Below are positions 52,301 to 61,659 of a DNA stretch of 64,000 bases, piece after piece (the stretch's first letter is position 1; every line of letters starts with the position of its first letter). The translations under genes were made by a program, and so were the position numbers. The notes under the pieces were generated by a model that worked only from the letters and a program-made list of their open reading frames with translations, was not told the DNA's origin and searched no databases. The stretch is from Viridothelium virens (lineage: Eukaryota; Ascomycota; Dothideomycetes; Trypetheliales; Trypetheliaceae), in assembly GCA_010094025.1 (NCBI GenBank), contig ML991791.1, forward strand, positions 1 through 64,000, written 5' to 3'.

Positions 52301-52555
52301 GAGGGAGGGACTTCCGCAAACTCGGACAGCAGAAACCAGCGCTGTCAAAATACCAATGGGGGCCATTGCAAAGATGAAGTAATCGATAGGGAATAAGCTT
52401 TCGCTTAAATACTGCTTTGTCAGTTGCTCGCCGAACAAAGCTAGAAAAGGAGCAAGATCAGTTGCTAGGTTGTTGGCGAAGTCGTCCCAAAAGTCAGCAC
52501 GAGTACTATGCAAAAGGAAAAGAAGGACTAGTGAAAAGCTGAAGGCGTTCTTCAT
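49397..52555 (-). CDS. Multi-membrane fungal protein of the 'modin'-like type
   Basis: One frame of 1052 residues from ATG at 52555. A signal peptide (MKNAFSFSLVLLFLLHSTRA) precedes DFWDDFANNLATDLAPFLAL and LFGEQLTKQYLSESLF, then a membrane segment (FIFAMAPIGILTALVSAV) and VCGSPSLRAFVGRAQEGE with AEAELCSSTSRDVCELYNNG. Four more hydrophobic segments lie at about 210-400. The C-terminal 600 residues are soluble, with ATSPLDVLCAQEIFAAFL near 780. I recall this layout from many filamentous ascomycetes, where such genes are sometimes named modin or ankyrin-like and sit near HET-type genes. No biochemical function is established that I know of. Confidence 0.75.
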   Translation of the reverse strand: MKNAFSFSLVLLFLLHSTRADFWDDFANNLATDLAPFLALFGEQLTKQYLSESLFPIDYFIFAMAPIGILTALVSAVRVCGSPSLRAFVGRAQEGESAAEAELCSSTSRDVCELYNNGGIARVLGSPNILEAIHVPDSTPGKIHSSDPTAGLYTFEEYLRKFPQGSWQEPGASTDMEKKQNESYKSFALKPNLSLNVGIKNRSTVWTSVAAYIGVLLQAFVCVFAALVTFYFRWPKDGKLAPSYAFPMTLFGTLAVCSGVYLCAYLIGSRTRERHFIRKTPKDQSSNGHLIWIQPGGQIIGDQTFDAFAFSDHDNPCKDYTTSWKRSVSASQSPGKCAQDELLLWSAIGTTIVGFVAQFVGLRGMHSTVSLMQLGAIVVMSGIRALLHTQRLEKDDNAFTSCLDLVRGNELDWVALSLAQCVAGSEPRAYSGAPLNRHQFSRSRKSVLHEDHQHMLLFFGTKPCCSLIFRAKNLQSFAQDPRQEDFHLGQRQHDGMSCPISSAGNRDAHEWQNPVDICHRSLRYRARLASLTSTQNSTEQSSAPSRSWKDDFVEGRKTARALAHAIEAAAQAVTFGESKLRLDQEHLGESFTWSFICAFGPDKGQVGMSSITQDPSLGNPPHHTLHLTLRRRRSGPDCRALKEWRVNEYAVEAILTLWLWSLKWDPAMRIAPTETQSSRSRAFAMKSMRIIFATRDPRDIDTTQLELGMWLGNELITVCDHIGHYSEGPYCFAKDFAGVHTTWRFGYRSRFFGWHATDVFSERPEHIEEQQTFLLVEATSPLDVLCAQEIFAAFLAAGFGIVEDLGGQTTCQTEGSSLKFSNTQVTRLVDAFVDSGLGSREEALSCIIPVLRCKLKLPSMRCGYIGAKRLAGEYSKKGAWRVSEALLVWVLDAIVREEKESDIQDAAIALAELYRTLVCFNGTSPSMDQSTDPIALAGIEKMLQKYRHERTGFIVNIAKRYDIVCRQMMVDKGGKLDHMSLEVSNLAKRQYLHKAIQEQDLTAALYLLKDPLPRVTKEDTMLQSAALLSSMDPGWLPIFNALSDNYLQSDNN

Positions 52556-53654
52556 GATGGAAGATAATCTGTGGCGCGTAAATGTAAAAATCTCAAACAC
52601 CGAGGCTTACTTCAAAACTTGGGAGACTGTTGAGATATGAGTGAGATAGCTCTAGAGACTATGGAAATCCTCACTGATAGCTTTATTCGATTACCCAGCT
52701 TGCCTCTTAACTCAAGACAGATCAGCAACGTGCGGATACGATCATTTTCCCAGAAACAATGCTCCCTCTAGAAACAACGCAATCGTCCTACAAACCATTG
52801 AATACTTCGTACGTCGCAAAAGGTGCGATTTGACTTCTTGAATGGTAACAAATGATCTCGTAGCAGTGAGGTGGCACTCGAGTAAGAGGTCGTCCATGAA
52901 CAATAGTATGGAGGTGTGATGGCAACCGCGGGTAACCGCAGCTGAGTGGCGGAGAATAAGCAATCAATGCGCATACCCTCATGCTAGCAGTATAAGATCT
53001 ATCGATCGACGCAACTGTCGTTAGCGATCAAAGGTATGGACTATGAGGGAAACGGAGGAAAGATAAGCAGGGGAACGAAAACGCAGTGGTATGGCATCGC
53101 TAGAGTATCGTAATCCCTGTCTACTACCTAACCTAATACTCCACAATCGTCGACCCGATTAGATTAATGCTCATCCTAGATTTGAGGTCGTGAGAACATT
53201 TTCCTAGTCCTGTATAAAGCTTCCTCGAGGTCCTCAAACGATATTCTGCGCTAATTATTGGAAACGCCTTGACGGTGGACATGCAGGCGCTCCTTCATCT
53301 TCTTCCACATTAGTAACCAAATCAAATGGTAAAACAAGCTAAAGGCGACCTTGTTGCTCCAAGACGTGATGAATGAAAGTCATCACTCGGCGGCGTAAAT
53401 ACAACAGTTGCGGGAATTTACGTGAAACAAGTCAGCCTATCACAATGCCGCAAAAATAAATATGAGTATTGGAGCAAACCTTTTCAATCTACCCACGAAA
53501 TCCCGCTATGCAAGCACATCACCTCCGTCTGCTGCAAGCGCCAACAAGGGAGAACAAACGCCCAGAGAACGCCGCCCATGCAAGACCGACAACGCACCAA
53601 TCCACCCCAACCGCCCGCTCCGCAAACGCCTGCCCAGTCTCCCACCCTATTCAT
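52556..53654. other. Intergenic, 1.1 kb
   Basis: The promoter of the 1052-residue gene (52556 upward) and the 3' flank of TOR. Short frames on both strands have no recognised product. No repeat seen. Confidence 0.45.
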
Positions 53655-56600
53655 TCACCAGAAGCTGCACCACCCAATATAATGCTGACACAGATTCTCC
53701 AAACTCGTCGCCTCCTGCAATAGCTTCTCTACCTGGTCCTCAATCTTGAGCTCCTCCTCCGGCTTAAAGTCCCTGCCCGTCAACTTATCCCTTACACGCT
53801 TCAACACCTGCAGCGCCCGCGCATTCTGCACTTCCTTCTCTTGCGGCAGGTCGCCGGCCGCTGGGTTCGTGGTGACGTTCTGGCCGGGCGGCAGGACGAC
53901 AGCGTTCGACCGCGCGCGCGGGCGCGCGTACGAGCCGGACGGGCGCTCGTTGATGAGCGCGCCGGCGGGCCGGTCTGAGTCGACGCCGATGATGGAGGCG
54001 CGCCGTTCGGACGGGAAGGAGGGTTCCGGTAGGGACTCGCGGTTGCCGAGGCGCCAGGTGAGGAGGGGGTCGTGGATGAACTAAGAGAAAGGGGGAGAAA
54101 GGTTAGTCTCGAGTCCTGATTCTGTTGTGGAATTTGGATTGGGCTGGGCTGGGCTGGGCTGGGCTGGGCTGGGCTGGGTTGGGTTGGGCTGGGCTGGGTT
54201 GGGTTGGGCTGGGCTGGGTTGGGTTGGGGAGGGGGGATACTTACAGCTTCGAGCACCGCCATGAGGGACTCCTTGTTGTCGCGAAGGACGCGCATGACGT
54301 GCTCGCAGGTGGTGCGGAAGCTGCCCTCGATATTGCTGACTTCCATGGCGAACGTCAGCATTCGGGTGAGGCGGAAGGGCACGCGCTCGGGATATTTTTC
54401 GCGGTGCATGGCGACTTCGAAACAGTCGCCGAAGTCGATGTGGATGATTTTGCCGGTTGCGCGATCTAGCATCAGATTTGATGGATGTCTGTCACCGAGA
54501 CCAAGGATGTAACCAACCATCGACATCACACCCAGCGAGCGGGTGTAGTTTGTACGTCGGTCAAGCCAGGCTTCTGAGCTCTTGCTCTTAAGCCAAAGGA
54601 CACGGTACAAATCTTGGCCCGTCGTATTGTCGAGTGCGTAGCCAAAGACTTCCACCTTCTGCATAAGTGTCAGGTTGTCATAATCCGGCGCCATCTGAAG
54701 CATGATACGGTGCTCAATGTTGAGAAGGATTTTGCGGCTGTCACGGTACTCGCGAATAAGGACGTGCAAGGTGTCACTATTTGGTACCCAGCCAAGGAGA
54801 CCTGACTGCGTAGATAGAGGGATAGCGGCATATGGTTGAATATTGAGGTGTCGCTTGAGGCATTCAGGGTCATTGGCCAGTAGGGTATTGACAAGGCCGA
54901 AGAGCTGCATGACGCGCTCGTCCTGACGGATATCTTCGTGTCCCTTGAGCACATAAGCGTAAGTCTGGCCGTCGCTACCCTTCAGTGTGAGTTTCCTTGG
55001 TCGTTGCTTGGATTGAATAACTGTGCAAACAGGGTCAAAGGATGCGATGCGGGTGACAGGTTTGCCGCTCTGATATGTTCCGGGCGCTGCAAGATCGAGA
55101 TCCTGAGCAGCCTTCAGCCTTGGAGAAACATATTGTAGTTCCAGACTCATGAGCTGCGGCAGTTGGCGCGCGATCTTGCGGAAGACTTGGTAGTAAAGAT
55201 CCCATGCTGCATTCAATTCTTGAATGTCATTTGTCTTTAGGTAATTGTCACACCAATCTTTCGCTTCTTGGAGGTCACGACCGAAAGATTGGATAAACGA
55301 GATCTCGCGTAGCGTTTCTGGGCCATTCTCCAGCATTTGGTGAAGGGGTCGCAAGGTGTTCATCATGCCGTCAACGTTGTGATCACCAAAATACAGCCTT
55401 GATGCTTCTTCTAGTCCCTCGTGCCATTGCTCGTGCCAAAGGACTGCGATTCGGATGAGTTCGTGACTGACAAGATCAGCCTGTTCCACCAGCCTTGGGC
55501 TATGCTGTCGCATAGCGTCCATAATCTGGGTTGCAGACCGAGAGCGATTTCTCAAGTCGGATTTCATTGAAATAGTAAGAGGATATACCAAAGCTTGAGG
55601 GTGTGCGCGGCCAACTTCCACCAGCAGATTGTAAATGGATTGTCGTATCCTTGCATTTGGTTGGTTGATTCGTGCGATAAGCTGTGGCATGACTTCCAGC
55701 CAAGTGTCAATATTGACCGTCGCAAAGCCTTCTGTAACAGCTTGATTGACTTCGTGATACCCACCGTGAGCGAACCAAAGAGTAAGCAGTCGAAGCGTAT
55801 CCTGCAGCGAGCTTGTAGACGACAGTGCGATTGATTTGAAGAAGCCCTCTATAGCGGGTACCACATATTCAACGATGGTATCTCGATGCACCTTCGCGAC
55901 CTCGCGGTCGGCTTCGGAAGTGATGGAAGTTACCACCTCAAAATTTGCAAGCGCCCAAGCATGCCAGGCTTTGTACCACTGTGGATTTTCTTTGGTCGCT
56001 TCTCGATATGACTGAAGGATGTCATGTACGTGAGGCTCATCCGGTCCCCACTCTCCTCGATGCAAGAGTGTTTGCCAATGGCCTTGCTTCAAGTGACACC
56101 GCGCAAGGAGCTGCGTCCATTCCGTCAATTCTTTCGTTGTCGTAGAAGCTGTGGAACATCCGTTCAGGAGGTGTGTGCCGTTGATCCCATTGATATTCAT
56201 TCCGTTGACTCCATTGGTGAGATGGTGCACGCCATTAACTCCGTTAACCGCAGTGAGACCATTCATGTGGGTACCATTGCTGATCTCCCGAGATTTGCTT
56301 TGTAGGTCATCTGACAGTCGGCCAGTGAACTCCTGCAAAGCAGATAGCGCCACACTTTGGTTTCCTGTGGACCACATGTACTTGAATATAGTATACTCCA
56401 CTTGGTACGGAGCGTGTTGGTCCCTATTTCTCATATAGTCAGAGACAGTCTCACTCTTACCGATGAGTGAATGCAATGATTTTTCTGCCAGGCCATTTCG
56501 TCCAGCCTTCCGGCACAAGTTGGTATACTTTATCCATATTTCCATATTGTCCTTTGGATGAATCACCAAGGCTCGCACCTTGAGCATTCTTTGCCAAACC

Positions 56601-59600
56601 TCGACATTGCGTTGACAGCCCTTCAGACGCTTGGTCCATGTCTGCCGCATATTCTCCTGCTTCTCTGGATTGTTGGCATTCTGCTTGTAGGTAATGATCT
56701 CTTCAAGCTCTGCAAGCATCTGTAATCGAACAATGACACTATATGCACGATTGTAAGACTCTCCCAAGAGGGCGCTAAGCTCAGTATCCAGGCCATCACG
56801 CGCACGTTCAATGTGTACCAGGGCGTTGTCAAAGTCGTTACGATGGATGGAGAGAATCGCGCCAAAGAAGGATCGGTCGGGCGAATGTGGCTTCATCACA
56901 GAGAGGTAATTATCCATGAGCTCCCATTGGCGCATGCCCCATGCAGCCGCCGCTGCTAGATGAGCAATAACACGCCTCTCATCCTGTGCAGCATGCATCC
57001 ATTTCTCTTGGGCAAGATTCGAAAGAATGTCCCATTCACCAAGGGCATGGAGACAGCGCATCTTACCCATTGTGATCTCGAAATTGTCGGGTTCACTTTG
57101 TTCGCGCCGTTGATAATTCGCAAGCGCATCTTCCCACCTCTGGAGCTTTTCGAACCAGGTCTCCTTAAGATCGACGTCCGTGTATCCTTGCGCTTTTCTG
57201 AGAATACCAAATGCTGCATCAGTTTGCTGTAGCTGATTGTTGATACTAATTAGCGCTTCTACAGCACTTGCATTCTGCTCGGCATTGAACTCCAGCTCTT
57301 TGTAGTGCAGCGCTTTCGCAAATGCATGACACTTGCCGGCGTACATTCCCAGTGTTCGCACATCGATAGGTAGCGCTTTGTCGTCGTGTTCCATAAATTC
57401 TGCCAAATTCAGCAGCACTTGTAGAATTTCCGGCGGAATATTAGGCGATGTTAGGGCTGTCTCAATGGATCGTACTAGCTCTTCCTGATACTGATCGTAA
57501 AGTTCGGTCCAGCATGAGACAAATGCAGAATTGAACAAACTTCGTGCAATTGGGCTGTATATGCTCGCAAGCGGGGCGCATGCGCGCAGAGCTTGCTGCG
57601 GCGATTCTTTGAGGAGCTCGACGCTAAAGCGACGCATCCACTCCTGCCAGTCTTCACGCGTCGATTTAGAGTGCGCTTCCCAAGCATTCTTGAGATGTTG
57701 TTGGTTGACTGGGAGTCTTCTGGTTGAAATCTCTTGTGGCTGGTCATCGTCGTCATCAGCGTACCGCTCATCTGGACTGAGGTCTTGTGGCAAAGGCTCA
57801 GCTTTTCGAAGTTTTGATACGATAAGAGAGTAGTTGGCGTGGTGTATCTTGTGGGCTTGGAGAATCTTATCAATGGTGGGTACAAATGGCATGTAGTCTG
57901 GACCCAATTGAAAGACGAGGGCACACAGCGTATCCAACGCTGTCTGCTTCAGTGCCGCATCGGGACCCGCTAAAATTCTTGCCAAGGGATGGATTATTTT
58001 TGCGGCAAACTCGGATATATTGACCTGTCTTGAAAGCTTTCCAATCGTCTCAATGGCGAGCTGCCGAATTCTTAGTGCTTGACCGGGCTTCTCAAACATA
58101 CGTACTATCACTGGGATGATAATATGCATGTACTCCTCAGCACTGGAGCCGAAGATCCAGAAGGCATGGAGAACTTTCTCAGACGGAACCCTCCGTTGAG
58201 TCGCATCCTGATCGAGTACCCCTAGCATGAGCGGAAGGACATTTGCTAAGTAAACCTTGAACTCGCCCTCTAACGAGCGAGCGATAGCCTCGATGAGCAA
58301 TAGGATTGTTGATTGAAGTTGAGCCGATGCGCCCCAAAAGTCCTGTACAGTCTCGAGAATCGACGGAAGATACGGGCGAATGTGCTGGCGAACAATTCTC
58401 ACCAAATGGCTAAGCTGATTGAAGTACGACTCAAGACGACCGACCGGGGCCATTCGGATAACAGTGATAAAGCCCGGTACTACTTGTGCGAGAAAGCTGA
58501 CACACTTGAGACCCATGGTGGCATAGATATTCATCACTGCCGTAACGACATCCGAGTGAAAGGACATCAACGAGCTGTCCTTGAGCATTGCCATCAACGT
58601 GTTAATCACAACAGTTGGGTAGTACTCCTCATTTGACGGCGTCAATCCATTCATGATTAATGAAACATCTGTGACAGCTTGAGCTTCAGCGGTGGAATTA
58701 CTGTCCAGCGACGCCTCAACGACTGTCTGATGCCTATAAGGATCCAGCGCCCCCAGTATACCCATAAGACGGATTGTTTCGCGGCGCAACGGGCTCGCTT
58801 GCTCGGTCTTAATGATGTTGATGAGGATTGTTAGAAGCTCCGGATGATCTATGTATGGGTCGATAACGTAACCAGAATTGCTTGCCAGTTGACCGAGTGC
58901 GCGCAACGCTGAACTGCGTTTCAGCTCGGAGCTCAGATCTTGCAGACTTTCAATGATGATATTCATCAACTCCGGAATGTATTGAACCATGTCTTCGCCA
59001 CCAACTGTCGCAAGGTCGCCGATAGCTCTAAGCGTAGTTGATGCTACATCTGGATTTGCATCTCGAGCCTTCGGTAGAAGTACAGCAATCATGGGATCCA
59101 CATACGGTTTGATCAATCTTGAGGAAGCCGAGACTAGATCACTAATCAGTCTTGCGCTTTCCTCTTTGTTCCGTGGATTATTGGAATACTCCATCTCGGT
59201 CAGAAGTTGGATGAGAACCTTGCGTAGCGAGGGAAAGACGTAGGCCGGATTTTGTTCCGTGAGTCGTCCAATAATAGCCATGGCCGCTTCCCTGATACCA
59301 AAGACTTCGTCGTTCAAGCACAAGAATAAAGTACGCACATTCTCGGCTTTGCCCAAATGACGGTCGAAGCGTGCATCTAATGATAACAGCACTGTTCTGC
59401 GAATATCAGGGTCGGGATCGGCGACTCCGACTGTCAAAAGTTTCTCGATGACATCGCTTACAACCTGTATCGCGTGATGACTTGTTTGATGGACGATGGG
59501 ATCGCGCACGAAAAGTTGGCAGCAAGTCAAGACTGCTGCTCTTCGGATATCCGGATTATCATCCTCAACGTACCGGATTGCTACATCGCGCACGAATTCG

Positions 59601-61185
59601 TTGAGTATGTAACCAGAGAAGTCGAAACTGCCGAGAGTGTGGAGAGCAAGAGCAATCTCTGCTTCCCGCTGCTTAAGATCTTGTGGATCCTTCTGATCTC
59701 GCGTAAAGATAGGTGGAAGTGATCCTGTATGAGTAGGGCTCCCAAGGGACACAAAAGGCCTTCCACAGAGGACTTGACTTAGCAAATCCAGCAACTTCTG
59801 CTGTATTAGACTCTTCACCGGGGGAATGTAGTGTGCCATATCGACCAGCGCTTGTGTCAAAGAATCGCTCAGCCCACATGCAAAGATAGGATCCAATATG
59901 GCCTCCATGTATTTGCTCAGTGTTTGGCCCACTGCAATCGAAATCATGCTGATGCACTCAAAGATCGGTGCCTCCTGTGTGTTCTTGTTACGAGCCTTAT
60001 CGCTCAAACCAGTACGAATGTATACGAGAATGCCGTCCAGGTATGGGGCAATTTGGCTGCCAACAGCACTCGCAATCTTTCCAATCGCAATGAATGCTGG
60101 ATTTCGCGTTTTCTCATTCTTGAGCAAGCCTTGGAGGTGCAGCATGAATTTATGCAAGTAACTGCTTCCGAACTCATTTGGAGCATAGCTGGCAAGGATT
60201 GGGATGAGATCCACGACTTCTTTTCTGATCAGCGGTTCCCGGTGCTCTTTGTAAATGAGGACGGTTTCACACGCTTCCCTGTATCTTTGACCATGCATGA
60301 ACATCCCTCCTTTCAGAAGGAGCTCCTTCATTGTCAGTAATGAACCATGGGTAGCGTCAACTGAGTTCAGTTGGAAGCCTTTCCGGATCTCATCATAGAC
60401 ACGTATGAAGAATTGCTGGCGAAGGATGGAATCTCTGGCCGCAATGATCTCAAAGCAAGCACTGATTGCCTCAGCCGCAGACTCCCGGATAAGGACCTTT
60501 TGATCTCGAAGAGCCACCCAGATGACCTCAAAGATCTGTGGAACCCATTGGTAGAGTAGAGTTGGGGAGTTCCGAGCAAGCTCGCCAAGAGTCAAAACCG
60601 CTGCAAATCGTCTATTTTCTTGTCTTTCGATCTGAAGCCATTCAAGCGCACTCTTAACCTCAGCTTCCACAAGTTCTGCAGTAAGAGCTCCTCCTGGTGT
60701 TGCGAGTCTCCCTAGTGTTCGTGCTGCTACCACCATAGCACTGGTATCGCTTCCCCTCATCACAGCTCTGAGGTAGCCAGCAAATCTCGTAGTTTTCTGC
60801 GCAGGATCATCGCCTCGGAAATCTATGAGCTGGTTGAGGGCGTATATGCCTCCGATTCGATCATGAGTGTCAATGCCCTGGACGATGAACGCGTGGACAC
60901 GGCTGAGACAGTCGGAGTAGTAGGCTTGATAAGGCGCTGGCTGAAGGTCTATGTCTGATGTTAACAGACCAAGTCTCACGCAGATATGGAGCTTGCCTGA
61001 CCTCGATGAGCTGTTTCCAAGCTTGAACGAAGTTCAATAGCGCCCCTCTTTCGGGTCTCATCGTTCCTAATTTTTGTCAGTATCCAGGCAGCATCGCGTT
61101 TCAAGTCGAATTCTCACTTGGAGCGTAGATCTTGTGTGCATCTCTCCAGAGCGTCCTTGAAAGAGAGGGGTATGAGTGTCGCCAT
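53655..61185 (-). CDS. tor: TOR serine/threonine kinase (PIKK family)
   Basis: Four exons (61185-61118, 61066-61002, 60954-54245, 54080-53655) join in phase to 2422 residues, the normal TOR length. The first two exons are tiny and encode the start MATLIPLSFKDALERCTQDL and DETRKRGAIELRSSLETAHR. HEAT repeats fill roughly residues 50-1150, the FAT domain follows, and an Asn/Gly-rich insert (VNGVNG-type) lies near 1602-1644. The FRB domain starts near 1880 (LWHEQWHEGLEEASRLYFGD); the serine that rapamycin resistance mutations alter is present (about 1896). The kinase domain has VLKGHEDIRQDERVMQ, GLGDRHPSNLM (about 2193) and HIDFGDCFEVA. The last exon carries FATC and ends LCQHYIGWCSFW. TORC1/TORC2 growth control is its known role. 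Confidence 0.97.
54141..54225 (+). repeat. G-rich pentanucleotide array inside the last TOR intron
   Basis: Seventeen 5 bp units of GGGCT or GGGTT: seven GGGCT units, then a 20 bp higher-order pattern (two GGGTT, two GGGCT) that repeats. It fills half of the 164 nt intron 54081-54244. The G-rich strand is the transcribed template; the transcript reads AGCCC/AACCC. Runs of three G at 2 nt spacing are strong G-quadruplex material. Confidence 0.95.
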
Positions 61186-61659
61186 GGCTGCAGACGAAGC
61201 CCTTCTTGTAGGCTCAGACTATGCGAGACAGCTTCCGAGCCATTCGCGGAGCAAAGTAGAGTCAAATGAAAGAAAGGGAATAAGAAACCGCGCAGCGAGA
61301 GCGCAGGCAGAAAACCGCGTGCCCGGAGCTATGCTCTCTATGGGGAACCTCGACCCTCGCTACCTAAGGCTCCTCGGGCCGGCGATTCTTCGGCTTCAAG
61401 TAGCTCCGATTCGTCTTATGCTCTATCTGGGGATACAAAAAGCACGCACAAGCTGAGCACCTTTTAAAGGAATCAATTGCTAGGATAGCTAGCACGAGGG
61501 TAGTGTGATATTTAGAAAGGACATTGATCATACTCTGTTGTACATGTATCAACTAAAGGGGGTTCTCCAGCGTGACAGGCAGTCTCGAAGCTTTGCGCTG
61601 GATTGGGCACGAGCCATCTAAGTAGGTATGCACGTTATGGTAGCAAGCATCGAGCGCAT
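61186..61659. promoter_or_regulatory. TOR upstream region / 3' flank of SR140-like gene
   Basis: 474 bp between two tandem minus-strand genes; should hold the TOR promoter. No defended motif. Confidence 0.4.

Noticed and set aside
54141-54225. Internal telomere-like repeat
   Set aside because: Units are GGGCT/GGGTT of 5 bp; fungal telomere repeat is TTAGGG. It is an intronic microsatellite.
53801-54244. TOR appearing to end in a Pro/Ser/Arg-rich C-terminus by reading straight through
   Set aside because: The FATC exon in another frame is exact (ends in the invariant Trp), with a good donor at 54244 and acceptor at 54081, so the read-through tail is intron plus wrong frame.
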